Assembly (NCBI GenBank): GCA_001411745.2
Contig: LIQB01000002.1
Coordinates: 187,892 to 251,891 of the forward strand
Origin: Psychrobacter glacincola
GTDB lineage: Bacteria > Pseudomonadota > Gammaproteobacteria > Pseudomonadales > Moraxellaceae
Reading direction: 5' to 3'
Length of the DNA: 64,000 nucleotides
Part shown: in pieces, positions 8,769 to 17,821 of the stretch
How positions within the stretch are numbered: position 1 is the first letter of the stretch
Layout: the number at the start of each line of letters is the position of its first letter
The notes under the pieces: generated by a model
Told to the model about the DNA's origin: nothing
What the model saw: the letters and a program-made list of their open reading frames with translations, nothing else
Databases searched by the model: none
Position numbers and translations under genes: made by a program

Positions 8769-8848
8769 TTTTAAACTAACTTTATCTATCCACTTTATAC
8801 TGTTTGATATTAAAAATTTTTGCTTGGGTTTTTAACATCGAACGAGCA

Positions 8849-9913
8849 TCAAGTAATTGATTTGGCTTCTCGCTTACGATAATTGAGTGAAGCGACAAAC
8901 GCCCAACCAATAAAGGTAATACCAATCAGACCAGTGATAAGCTCTGGTACATGGAATTTCACTGATAGCAGCATGATGATAGCTAAAGCACCGATAGCAT
9001 AATGCGCGCCATGCTCAAGATAGACATATTCATCAAGCGTGCCTTTATCGACCAAGAAGATAGTCATCGAACGTACAAACATCGCACCAATAGCCAGACC
9101 TAGCATGATGACGATTACGTCATTGGTAATCGCAAATGCGCCAATCACACCGTCGAAACTGAATGAGGCATCAAGGACTTCTAGATATAAGAAACCGATA
9201 ATACCACCTTTCATAATCGCGCTAGTTGCAGCACCAGTACTATTACCTTGAGCATCTAGTTCTTCTTCAAGATCACCCTCTAACATACCAGAAACCACTT
9301 GTACGCCAAGGTAAACTAAGATGCCCCATACGCCAGCGATTAGGACCGCAGCTGATTGCTCAGGCTTGGCAAATGATACGGCAATCATCAAGACGATAAG
9401 TGCGACAAACACGCTCATGGCATCGACTTTACCTAATTTTGCCAGACGGCTCTCAAGCCAATCGAACCAGTGTACTTCTTTTTCATCAAAGATGAAGTTT
9501 AAGAAGACGAGCAACAAGAAAATACCACCAAATGCTGAGATTTCGGCATGATGCGCCAATAGTCTGGCTGAGTATTCTTTAGGATCGTTCAATGCCAAAT
9601 CGATTACTTGCATCATACCAAGGTCGGCAGTAACAGCGACGATAACAATAGGGAATACCAAACGCATACCGAATACTGCGATTAAAATACCTACCGTTAA
9701 AAATATCTTTTTCCAAAACTCGTCCCAGCCTTTAAGGACTGAGGCGTTGACCACCGCATTATCAAACGATAATGAAATCTCCATGACGGCCAAAATAGCG
9801 GTAATAGATAGGGTGGTTATCATACCGCCCATACCGCCATGTGAATATCCCCACCATGCCGCGACCGCTAGGGCGATGGCGGTGAAAATAAAGTCTAAAT
9901 AAAAATGTCTCAT
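8849..9913 (-). CDS. terC: TerC-family integral membrane protein
   Basis: A 354-residue polytopic protein with about nine membrane segments. It carries the TerC hallmarks: MEISLSFDNAVVNASVLKGW near residue 45 and the repeat VLDASFSFDGVIGAFAITNDVIVIMLGL in the second half, each with buried acidic residues. TerC is the membrane core of Ter systems, and relatives are implicated in manganese export. I chose the ATG at 9913 (AGGA seven bases upstream); a frame open to 10030 would add an unlikely leader that includes the preceding terminator. A tandem terminator follows and another hairpin stands before it, so it is its own transcription unit within the Ter locus. Confidence 0.9.
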   Translation of the reverse strand: MRHFYLDFIFTAIALAVAAWWGYSHGGMGGMITTLSITAILAVMEISLSFDNAVVNASVLKGWDEFWKKIFLTVGILIAVFGMRLVFPIVIVAVTADLGMMQVIDLALNDPKEYSARLLAHHAEISAFGGIFLLLVFLNFIFDEKEVHWFDWLESRLAKLGKVDAMSVFVALIVLMIAVSFAKPEQSAAVLIAGVWGILVYLGVQVVSGMLEGDLEEELDAQGNSTGAATSAIMKGGIIGFLYLEVLDASFSFDGVIGAFAITNDVIVIMLGLAIGAMFVRSMTIFLVDKGTLDEYVYLEHGAHYAIGALAIIMLLSVKFHVPELITGLIGITFIGWAFVASLNYRKREAKSIT

Positions 9914-9970
9914 GACACATCCTGTCTGGTTGCATAAAGCTAAGGTCGGCCTACTATAGGCACAAACCAC

Positions 9971-10002
9971 AAAAAAAGCGGTTATCGCTAACCACTTTTT
10001 TT
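9971..10002 (-). terminator. Hairpin terminator between terD-like gene and terC
   Basis: Stem GTGGTTA / TAACCGC with one mismatch, extended by A/T tracts on both sides, ending in TTTTTTT on the minus strand. It lies only 58 bases before the terC start, leaving little room for a terC promoter downstream of it. Confidence 0.6.
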
Positions 10003-10156
10003 GCATAATTCTAAACGAAACATAAAGCATTACTAGTCATTTAGCTATGAATAATTGTGACTATTTTGCAACCATATTTTACAGCCATTATCATTGCTAA
10101 TGGTGAGTACAAATAGAGGGCTAATACTTGCTTTATATTTTGAGTTTAATGGTCAT

Positions 10157-10190
10157 ATAGTAGTCTAAGCATGATAGTAGTCTAAGCATG
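10157..10190. repeat. Perfect tandem duplication of 17 bp
   Basis: ATAGTAGTCTAAGCATG is present twice in a row (10157-10173, 10174-10190), just after the stop of the terD-like gene on its downstream side. It is probably a recent slippage duplication. Confidence 0.9.
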
Positions 10191-10204
10191 AATAAGTTAT
10201 CAAA

Positions 10205-10780
10205 TTAGATAACAACGCCATACTGTTGACACATGGCTTGCAAGCCGCCTGAATAGCCTTGACCAACGGCACGGAATTTCCACTCACCGTTGTGACGATA
10301 GACTTCGCCAAATACCATGGCTGTTTCAACAGAGTAATCTTCTGCCAAATCAAAACGTACCACTTCAGTGCCTGTCTCTTCATTCACGACACGAATAAAG
10401 GCATTGGCAACTTGACCAAAGTTTTGACTACGAGCCGCCGCATCATGAATAGTAACAGTGACGACAATTTTATCCACATCAGCAGGTACTTGAGTCAGGT
10501 TTACTTTGACGACTTCATCATCTCCGTCACCTTCGCCAGTGCGGTTATCACCAGTATGCTCAACCGCGCCATTATCAGACTTAAGCTGGTTATAGAAAAT
10601 GAAGTCATGGTCGCCGCGTACTTTACCTGCCGTATTCAGTAAAAACACACTGGCATCAAGATCAAACTCAGCACCAGAAGTTGCGCGTTCATCCCAACCA
10701 AGACCGATAAGCAGTTTGGTCAAATTTGGGTCAGTTTTGGTAAGCGATAAGTTACCGCCTTTATTAAGTGATAAAGCCAT
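10205..10780 (-). CDS. terD: TerD-like calcium-binding stress protein
   Basis: A 191-residue single TerD domain: [41 protein letters not shown], the acidic loop [37 protein letters not shown], and [29 protein letters not shown]. The tail [13 protein letters not shown] is closest to TerD among the plasmid Ter proteins that I remember. It is the first gene of the minus-strand run toward terC, with a Shine-Dalgarno-like AAGGA upstream of the ATG at 10780. The two paralogues (this and terE) presumably arose by duplication. Role: cytoplasmic calcium-binding component that acts with TerC. Confidence 0.88.
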   Translation of the reverse strand: MALSLNKGGNLSLTKTDPNLTKLLIGLGWDERATSGAEFDLDASVFLLNTAGKVRGDHDFIFYNQLKSDNGAVEHTGDNRTGEGDGDDEVVKVNLTQVPADVDKIVVTVTIHDAAARSQNFGQVANAFIRVVNEETGTEVVRFDLAEDYSVETAMVFGEVYRHNGEWKFRAVGQGYSGGLQAMCQQYGVVI

Positions 10781-10925
10781 GGGGTTATCCTTGTTATTAG
10801 AGTGATTAAGGGTTTGATAATTAAGTTATATAAATAAAAACAATCGCAATAGTGGGATTAAAGCGCTCGTAAATCTACGCTTCACGGTTGCTTAGCTAGC
10901 ATTTAGTGACGCTCTATCATAACAA

Positions 10926-10966
10926 CAAAAAATGACCCAATCAAAGCCGATTGGGTCATTGTTATG
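10926..10966 (-). terminator. Terminator of rlmKL
   Basis: Stem AATGACCCAATC / GATTGGGTCATT with a 6-base loop. On the minus strand it is followed by TTTTTTG, about 80-110 bases after the rlmKL stop. Confidence 0.9.
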
Positions 10967-11044
10967 TGTACGACAAGACTGACTATAAAAGATGGCGTCT
11001 AAATGCGGTGGTTAACCTTCATATTCATCCATAAACCTAAATTA

Positions 11045-13348
11045 TCAGCCCTGACGATGACGAATCTCAAAACTTTGATGAATGGGCTTTTTAATATCAA
11101 AATCAAAACCAATGGTTTTTTGCGTGATATCGACAATATCATAACGCTCGGTTAACTGCTCATCGAGCTCAAAGCGGGTAAAGTTATTTGAAAAATATAA
11201 AATCCCGTCAGAGGTCAAGCGGTTCATCGCACGATTAATGAGGGCAGAGTGGTCGCGCTGCACATCAAAGGTACCTTGGAACTTTTTCGAATTCGAAAAG
11301 GTCGGTGGATCGATAAAGATGACATCAAATTGTTCAGTATTGTCTTTAATCCATTCAAAGATATCAGCTGCGACGAATTGATATTTATTGCGGCTAACGT
11401 CCAGACCATTTAATACAAAGTTTTGCTTACCCCAGTCTAGATAGTTCTGTGACAAGTCAACGCTGGTGACTTTTTTCGCGCCAGCAAGCGCTGCATGTAC
11501 ACTTGCCGTACACGTATAAGCAAATAAGTTCAGTACGGATTTATTACGACTGTTGTCTTTGATACGGGCACGCATATTACGGTGATCAATGAACAAACCC
11601 GTATCTAAATAGTCCGTAAAGTTGACGTAAAAATACGCACCATCTTCACGTGCAACATGAAATTTACCACGCTTTTCTGTGGTGTTCTGTTTGCTATATT
11701 GGTCATTACCAGACTGGCGTGCACGAGTCTTAATAAATATTTGTTCACGGTTAATACCAAAAACTTCACGAATACCCATTAATGCCAAGTTGAAGCGTTT
11801 TTTAGCCGTCTCAGGTGGAATGGTTTTTGGTGGCGCATATTCTTGCACGTGCACATAGTCGCCATATAAATCGACGGCGACTTTGAAGTCGGGCAAGTCA
11901 GCATTGTAAACGCGCAAATTACTAACCTTATCTTTTTTAGCCAACTTCTTCAGCTTGGATAGGTTTTTTTGCAAACGATTAATAAAATCTTGACCATCTT
12001 CTACTTCAATTTCACGTTTTTCGAAGCGACTAACGAGATTGCCCGTTTGTCCAGCAATCAACGTACCATAGCGGAAATAAACCGTGATAGCACCATTATG
12101 ACAGCGTAAGGTTTTTGGTTCTTTAATCGGTAAGATATCAACTTGCTCAACATTAGATGCCAATATGCCAAGCATTGGATCGATGCCGCTACCGGCAAAG
12201 CTGTCTTGCAAAATAAGCCCAATCGCTTGATATAACGGCTTAATCATCTCTTCGTCACCCAAGCGCTCACCATAAGGTGGGTTGGTGATGATTAGAGGAT
12301 TGCTCAATCGACCGTCATCGACTAGTGGCTTCAGAATAGTGCTCAGCTGGTCAAGCGCACGCGTCTCAAGATCAAGTAGTGGTAGTAAATCTTGCAAACC
12401 TGCGGCAATCAGGTTTTTCTCTGTTGCTAAAATCGCGCCGCTATCAGCATCAAACCCCAAAATCAGTGGTAATGTATCTGGTTGCTCATTAGCAATTGCT
12501 AAGGCTTCGCGGAAACGTGTCTGGGCATCATCGATCATCTGTTGCCATAAGGCATCGTCATGATGCTGCCATTGGTAAAAACCAAATTGATTGGCGGCTT
12601 TATCGATACCCACTGCATAATCGCAATGCATGAGTAGGGCTTCAATAATAAAGGTACCAGACCCACACATTGGGTCAATTAGCGCATTATAAAAAGGTGC
12701 ATTACCAGCTTCATTTTTCTTGTGCCAACCTGCACTATATAGTAGAGCCGCTGCCAAGTTTTCTTTGAGTGGCGCTTCAGTCATTGCCACACGATACCCA
12801 CGACGATGCAAACTGGTACCTGATAAATCTAAATACAGCTCAGCTTGCTTATCATTCACGGTTGCAAATATAGAAAAGTCTGGATTTTTACTATCGACGT
12901 TAGGACGGCTGTCGTAAACTTCATTGAACGTATCTGCAATCGCATCTTTGATACGTAGCATCGCAAACTGTTGACTGACGGCGACACGCTTGTCGACCGA
13001 CAGACGAATGGCAAAGGTTTGCTCTAAACTAAACTGCTCAATCCAATTGACCGATTTTGCCAAGCCATAAAGTTGCTCAGCCACATCGTATTCGGCATTG
13101 ATGTTTTTGCGTTTAATGAGCATTAATACCCGCGAGGCGACACGTGACCACAAACAAATGCTATATAAGTCACGCAAAGTACCAGTAACTGCCAGACGGC
13201 CTGTACTTTTGATTTCGCTTGCAATACCAAAACTTGTCAGCTCAGTTTGGAGTGGTGCCTCAAGCCCATCGGCACAGGTGATAATAAGGTCAAGCGACAA
13301 TTCTGGTGAAGCTGCTGTTAGAGGTGCGGGCGCGGTTGTTTCGGTCAT
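11045..13348 (-). CDS. rlmL: Bifunctional 23S rRNA methyltransferase RlmKL
   Basis: A 767-residue fusion of two SAM-dependent methyltransferases, normal length for the gammaproteobacterial RlmKL. The N-terminal half has a THUMP-type RNA-binding region (DLIITCADGLEAPLQTEL; CLWSRVASRVLMLIK), then the RlmL catalytic domain with DPMCGSGTFIIEALL and the base-flipping motif ITNPPYGERLGD, which modifies G2445 (m2G). The C-terminal half is RlmK with VLNLFAYTCTASVHAALAG and FIDPPTFSNSKK, which makes m7G2069. Both activities act on the large-subunit rRNA during ribosome assembly. The ATG at 13348 has AGGT at good spacing. It forms a single-gene unit with its own terminator. Confidence 0.95.
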   Translation of the reverse strand: MTETTAPAPLTAASPELSLDLIITCADGLEAPLQTELTSFGIASEIKSTGRLAVTGTLRDLYSICLWSRVASRVLMLIKRKNINAEYDVAEQLYGLAKSVNWIEQFSLEQTFAIRLSVDKRVAVSQQFAMLRIKDAIADTFNEVYDSRPNVDSKNPDFSIFATVNDKQAELYLDLSGTSLHRRGYRVAMTEAPLKENLAAALLYSAGWHKKNEAGNAPFYNALIDPMCGSGTFIIEALLMHCDYAVGIDKAANQFGFYQWQHHDDALWQQMIDDAQTRFREALAIANEQPDTLPLILGFDADSGAILATEKNLIAAGLQDLLPLLDLETRALDQLSTILKPLVDDGRLSNPLIITNPPYGERLGDEEMIKPLYQAIGLILQDSFAGSGIDPMLGILASNVEQVDILPIKEPKTLRCHNGAITVYFRYGTLIAGQTGNLVSRFEKREIEVEDGQDFINRLQKNLSKLKKLAKKDKVSNLRVYNADLPDFKVAVDLYGDYVHVQEYAPPKTIPPETAKKRFNLALMGIREVFGINREQIFIKTRARQSGNDQYSKQNTTEKRGKFHVAREDGAYFYVNFTDYLDTGLFIDHRNMRARIKDNSRNKSVLNLFAYTCTASVHAALAGAKKVTSVDLSQNYLDWGKQNFVLNGLDVSRNKYQFVAADIFEWIKDNTEQFDVIFIDPPTFSNSKKFQGTFDVQRDHSALINRAMNRLTSDGILYFSNNFTRFELDEQLTERYDIVDITQKTIGFDFDIKKPIHQSFEIRHRQG

Positions 13349-13576
13349 ACGGATACCTGTGGGCTAAATTGATAAGTAATGCACATCATAAAATAAGATG
13401 TTTAACCGCCAATTTTACCATAATTCAGGGCAGGATGGTTTAAAGTGGTGGTGTTTATCAAAGAGAGATTCAGCAACGCTACCTTTCACAAAATCATGCT
13501 TATCATACTGAGGATGAAAACCTTGAGCCTAAAAATTGTGGGATAAATTGTCCAAGGGATAAATAATATAATGAAC

Positions 13577-14776
13577 TTATTTATCCGCTTTGCTCAGTGG
13601 TGGCGTTTCTGATACGACCTGCGTCGTAGTTGCAAAAGGTTTAGTGGCAATAGGATAATCCACATCCTTTGGCATAAGCAGACGCATATGAGGATAAGGA
13701 GTAGAAATATTAGCGGCATCAAAGGCACGCTTGATATCTTCTTTTAGACCTTCTTTAATTTTGGGCATGCGCGCGACAGCGGCAGGCTTGACCCAAAAAC
13801 GCACAATAAAAAACACTCCATACTCACCAATTTCATCCACGGTGGCCGAGGTTTCAGGACGGCTAAGTACCACATCGGTATCAGTAAGCACCTGCAAAAT
13901 TTCCTTGCGAGCAGTATCGACATCATCTTCAAAGGCGATACGCACACGAATATCGAAACGTATGAAGTTCTTTGAGGTTAAATTGGTCACCTCAGAGGAG
14001 GCAACGTTAGAGTTGGGAATAATGACGGTGATGTTGTCTCGCGTCAAAATATGGGTGGTGCGTAACGCAATGAGTACGACGCGACCCTCGTTGTCATTGA
14101 TATGAATCCAGTCGCCAACCTGAAAAGATTGTTCGAGTAAAATGGTAATACCTGCAATGAAATTAGCAAGCGTTGATTGGGCAGCAAAACCGACTGCTAA
14201 GCCCACAATCCCTAAACCTGCGACCAATGAGACGATATCGAAACCAAATTGCGCCATGACGCTGGCAAGTCCGAGTACCAATAGCAGCACTGACAAGATG
14301 TTTTGAAGTAGCTGCTCTATAGAGGCATTGAGACCATAATGCTGTAAAACCTTATGGATAATCTGTCCAGATGACGCCCAAAGTACATAATAAATCCCCG
14401 CCCATGTACTGGCTTTTGCAGTGGCTTTGATAGTCTCTGGTTCAAAATAAATCTGGCTCATAATGGCAATCAGGCTGGCAACTATCCAGATATAACGCAA
14501 GACTGAACGGACAATCTTAGTACGGCGCTCATTCAGGCGGATTTTTGTCCTACTTTGCTTAAGGATATAAATGGCAAGCCAATAAAAAAATCCCAACACT
14601 GCCAGCAGTATTAGGATTTTGATGGCAGTACTAGCGAGCTCTACCGCTTGAGACGACCAATCAAGTGACTCTTCATCGACAGAGCCGCCAAGCGCAAGGT
14701 AGAGGCTAGTATGCAGGTCACGAACAATCTCTTTAAAAAAATCAGTAATACTAGCGATTGCCATTTTTTGGTCCAT
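13577..14776 (-). CDS. MscS-family mechanosensitive channel
   Basis: A 399-residue membrane protein. It has three or four hydrophobic segments in residues 40-210, the pore-lining Gly/Ala helix GLGIVGLAVGFAAQSTLANFIAGI, and the cytoplasmic beta domain opening with FQVGDWIHINDNEGRVVLIALRTT. Longer at the N-terminus than E. coli MscS (286 residues), so it belongs with the YbdG/YnaI-like medium-sized members. It likely releases solutes on hypo-osmotic shock. The ATG at 14776 is followed by an in-frame ATG at codon 5, and neither has a strong Shine-Dalgarno. A single-gene unit upstream of the rlmKL gene on the same strand. Confidence 0.9.
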   Translation of the reverse strand: MDQKMAIASITDFFKEIVRDLHTSLYLALGGSVDEESLDWSSQAVELASTAIKILILLAVLGFFYWLAIYILKQSRTKIRLNERRTKIVRSVLRYIWIVASLIAIMSQIYFEPETIKATAKASTWAGIYYVLWASSGQIIHKVLQHYGLNASIEQLLQNILSVLLLVLGLASVMAQFGFDIVSLVAGLGIVGLAVGFAAQSTLANFIAGITILLEQSFQVGDWIHINDNEGRVVLIALRTTHILTRDNITVIIPNSNVASSEVTNLTSKNFIRFDIRVRIAFEDDVDTARKEILQVLTDTDVVLSRPETSATVDEIGEYGVFFIVRFWVKPAAVARMPKIKEGLKEDIKRAFDAANISTPYPHMRLLMPKDVDYPIATKPFATTTQVVSETPPLSKADK

Positions 14777-14879
14777 GCAGAGTTTTTAAAGTACCTCAAG
14801 TCGTTAGTGCTACCAAACACAACATGAGTGATGATTAATACGGCACATCCTTGTTTTGAAAGTGTAGCTGAGCTGATGC

Positions 14880-16376
14880 TTAAAAGCTATCTTCCTGTGT
14901 GTCTTGGTACTGATAAGGTATTGCCATTTTGTGTTGAACATCGCGTAACGCAGTACGTAAGCCCTCTAATATCGTAGGATGATAAAAAGGCGTATCGAGC
15001 ATGGCCTTAACACTCAAATCATTGGTAATCGCTGCCGCTAAAATGTGTCCAATATACTCGGCATCAGGACCCACCATACTAGCGCCTAAGATTCTATCAG
15101 TTTTTTTACAGCCATAGATATGTAGTAGACCACAGTTGACGCCCATCACGCGACTACGTCCTTGATTGTCGAAGCTGACGCTACCGATGACATATTCTAA
15201 GCTTGTATCCTGTTGAATGTCTGGTAGAGACATGCCGACGTTAACGATTTGCGGTGAGCAAAACACAATAGAGAAGGGCGTGGCGGGCGGGCGAATATGA
15301 GCGGCGTCTTCATTCTCGCAGACCATACTTCCAGCGCTATAGCCTTCATCGCTAGCCACATGTAATAATGGGAGGTTGGCGTTGGCATCACCAACGATAT
15401 AGATATCTAAATCACCAATCTGACCTGTTTTTTTATTCAAGTGCTTTGGACGGTCTTTGTCGTCAAGCTCAACGCCTAAATGTTCGACTCCCAGCGGTTT
15501 GATATTATTGCGGCGACCAGTGGCAACCAGTACATACTCACCTTGCCATTGTTGCGACTCTCCAGCACTGTCTTCATAATCAATGAACGCGGCTGAATGG
15601 TCATTATCCGTGGCTGTTTGCACGCCGACATCACTGATTTTACTGCCCAAATGCATGGTCAATTCGCGGCTTAAGCAATCGATAGCTTTGTTATTGATAT
15701 CATCGTCTTTGAGACCTGCAACACGTTTGACACGATTAAACAAAGTTACTTCTACGCCTAAGCGTTTAAAGGCTTGCGCAAGCTCTAATCCGATAGCACC
15801 TGTACCGACGACGGCCATTGTTTTTGGTAAATTTGTGAGCTCAAAGATCGTATCAGAGGTGAGCATGGCGTCACCAAGCTTATCTGCCCAGCCATCTGGG
15901 ATAAATGGAGAGCTGCCCGTGGCGATGATGATTTTGTCAGCGGCAATCAGCGCATCATTGACTTCAATGAATCCTCGGTTATTGATATGAGCACGTCCTG
16001 AGATTTTTTTGTGATCAGGCCAGCTATCTACTTGAGCTTTGATGTAGCTAGCAAAATGAGCACGCTCGTCCCGAACGCGTTGCATGACTTGCTTGCCATC
16101 TATCTGGACAGTGGCATGGACGCCAAATTCAGCAGAGTGATTGGCTTCATACGCGCGATCAGCGGCGGCAATCAATAGTTTGCTTGGCATACAGCCGACC
16201 GCAATACAAGTGGTCGTCCAGAATCCGTCGTTAATAATAACAACATCATCATGGGTTTTACTGGCTTGACGAAAAGCATTTTGCCCAGCAGTACCTGCAC
16301 CGATAACGGCAACAGATACTTGGCGAGTAGCTTTGGATGCTGTGTTATCCGCTGCAGTATCGGATTGTTTATTCAT
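14880..16376 (-). CDS. Dihydrolipoamide-dehydrogenase-like FAD disulfide oxidoreductase
   Basis: A 498-residue class I pyridine nucleotide-disulfide oxidoreductase. It has the FAD dinucleotide fold VAVIGAGTAGQNAFRQA near residue 25, a redox-active pair in TTCIAVGCMPSKLLIAAADRA, the NAD fold MAVVGTGAIGLELAQAFKRLGVEVTLF in the middle, a second FAD motif LDIYIVGDANANLPLLHVA, and the C-terminal dimer interface with the His-Glu pair in FYHPTILEGLRTAL. It is not next to any 2-oxoacid dehydrogenase or gcv gene, and the N-terminus has an unusual GTAGQNA instead of GGGPGGY, so it may not be the E3 subunit itself. Related stand-alone enzymes act on dihydrolipoate or other disulfides. ATG at 16376 with TTGAGAA upstream. 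Confidence 0.85.
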   Translation of the reverse strand: MNKQSDTAADNTASKATRQVSVAVIGAGTAGQNAFRQASKTHDDVVIINDGFWTTTCIAVGCMPSKLLIAAADRAYEANHSAEFGVHATVQIDGKQVMQRVRDERAHFASYIKAQVDSWPDHKKISGRAHINNRGFIEVNDALIAADKIIIATGSSPFIPDGWADKLGDAMLTSDTIFELTNLPKTMAVVGTGAIGLELAQAFKRLGVEVTLFNRVKRVAGLKDDDINNKAIDCLSRELTMHLGSKISDVGVQTATDNDHSAAFIDYEDSAGESQQWQGEYVLVATGRRNNIKPLGVEHLGVELDDKDRPKHLNKKTGQIGDLDIYIVGDANANLPLLHVASDEGYSAGSMVCENEDAAHIRPPATPFSIVFCSPQIVNVGMSLPDIQQDTSLEYVIGSVSFDNQGRSRVMGVNCGLLHIYGCKKTDRILGASMVGPDAEYIGHILAAAITNDLSVKAMLDTPFYHPTILEGLRTALRDVQHKMAIPYQYQDTQEDSF

Positions 16377-16569
16377 ATGATTCTCAAGTTATAAGATGTT
16401 TAGTATTCAGGGCTGTTTTTTAGATGATTTTTTTAAGAGATTCCTCTGATAAGAGGTTGCTCCAAAAAATTATTAAAAAACTATTTTTAGCCTCTGATAT
16501 CCAGCGTTTATCCTAATGATTATTAGCGTCTATTTTAAAATGCTTTTTTATGACTCTTGGTTTTATTGG

Positions 16570-17067
16570 TTAAGGTGCTAAGGTTTCAAGCAAACGTTCA
16601 GTGTAGCCTTTGGCACGTAAATTTCGCTGAGCATGGGTCAGCTCGCCATCTTTGTTAAAAACGAACGCTGAACGGACCAGCCCTAACGTTATTTTGCCGT
16701 ACATATTTTTTTCTTTAATAACGTCAAAGTATTGGCATAATTTTTCGTCAGTATCGCTGATAAGAGCAATGTTTAAATCATATTTGGTGATGAATTTCTC
16801 ATGAGATTCAACACTATCACGTGAGACGCCGATAATGTCATAGCCTAAATCATCAAACTCATGGAGATGAGCAGTAAATTCGGTTGCTTGAGTGGTACAG
16901 CCTGGCGTACTGTCTTTTGGATAAAAGTACAGAACAAGCCCTTTATCAGTATTGGCAATCATCTCTTTGAGATTGATTTCATCATGGATAAAGTTGCCGG
17001 CAAGCTTTCGTACTATCGTCACTGGAAAGTCAGGTAAAGTTAGGTTTTCTGTGGTTAGTTTTGCCAT
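16570..17067 (-). CDS. bcp: Bcp/PrxQ-type peroxiredoxin
   Basis: A 165-residue thiol peroxidase with the peroxidatic Cys57 in DSTPGCTTQATEF and the thioredoxin-fold strands LVLYFYPKD and YDIIGVSRDSVESHEKF. It reduces peroxides in the cytoplasm. The Cys five residues on, which serves as the resolving Cys in E. coli Bcp, is Thr62 here; the only other Cys is Cys111 (EKLCQYFDV), so the recycling chemistry may be 1-Cys or use Cys111. AAGGA lies seven bases before the ATG. A terminator just upstream belongs to the preceding gene, so bcp has its own promoter. Confidence 0.93.
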   Translation of the reverse strand: MAKLTTENLTLPDFPVTIVRKLAGNFIHDEINLKEMIANTDKGLVLYFYPKDSTPGCTTQATEFTAHLHEFDDLGYDIIGVSRDSVESHEKFITKYDLNIALISDTDEKLCQYFDVIKEKNMYGKITLGLVRSAFVFNKDGELTHAQRNLRAKGYTERLLETLAP

Positions 17068-17205
17068 TATAAAATCCTTATTCGTTTTTGTTTATGTCAG
17101 TACTTATATCAGTGCTTATGTCGATTGGTAATCTATGCTGTGTTCTTATTATAAGCAGATTAGCAGCGATTCATAATCAGTTTTACACTTTGCGCCTGTA
17201 TTGAC

Positions 17206-17240
17206 AACAAAAAAGACTGGCAATAGCCAGTCTTTTGTAT
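17206..17240 (-). terminator. Terminator of the small secreted protein gene
   Basis: Stem AAAAGACTGGC / GCCAGTCTTTT with a 4-base loop, with A/T tracts on both sides; it lies just after the stop of the gene that ends at 17258. Confidence 0.9.
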
Positions 17241-17257
17241 ATCAAACGAGATGTGTA

Positions 17258-17587
17258 TTACGCTGGTTTTTGTGGCTGTTTTAAATCTAAGCCAACAGTG
17301 CATTGCTGCAAATCTTTTTGCATTTTTTTGACGTAAGGCAGTCCAGACGGATCTTTTTTGTCTTGGGCATAGCTCTCAATTTCCCACATCTGACCGATGG
17401 TCATGTTGCTACGCACGCCAATAGTGCAATTGCATAGTTTGGTCGCATCGCCTTTGTCAGCGACTTTATATTTGACCGCACCATTAACGCAGGTATTGAT
17501 GTTATTTTGCTTAATATCGGCAGCGTTTGCTTGTGGCATCACAAAAATGGCAGCTAAAGCTAAGGGTAATAATGGCAACAACTTCAT
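17258..17587 (-). CDS. Small secreted protein with four cysteines, function unknown
   Basis: A 109-residue protein with a clear signal peptide (MKLLPLLPLALAAIFVMPQANA, cleavage after ANA). The mature part of about 87 residues has four Cys (one in NTCVNG, two in KLCNCTIG, one in QQCTVG), which suggests two disulfides in the periplasm. No family recognised. AGAGGATATTT precedes the ATG at 17587, giving a good Shine-Dalgarno. It has its own terminator. The Cys spacing could also suit haem or metal binding, but there is no CxxCH motif. Confidence 0.75.
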   Translation of the reverse strand: MKLLPLLPLALAAIFVMPQANAADIKQNNINTCVNGAVKYKVADKGDATKLCNCTIGVRSNMTIGQMWEIESYAQDKKDPSGLPYVKKMQKDLQQCTVGLDLKQPQKPA

Positions 17588-17627
17588 AAATATCCTCTTA
17601 CGGGTAGCATCAATTTTCTAAATTTTG

Positions 17628-17654
17628 TACTCAAAGTACTCAAAGTACTCATAG
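17628..17654. repeat. Three tandem copies of a 9-bp unit
   Basis: TACTCAAAG, TACTCAAAG and TACTCATAG lie head to tail, 41-67 bases upstream of the small secreted protein start, in its likely promoter region. They could be a binding site array or simple slippage. Confidence 0.85.
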
Positions 17655-17821
17655 TTCGTTGACTAATGTGGTTACTTATATCTTGTGATAAATGCAATCG
17701 CTCATACCATAACAAGTATGTGAGTTAAAATACAACGGCGGCGTGCTGTGTTAATGCAAGCGAATGTTTCGCTAATGTTGATTGCTATCACACTTTCATG
17801 CAAGTGCAATTCTATCATTCA

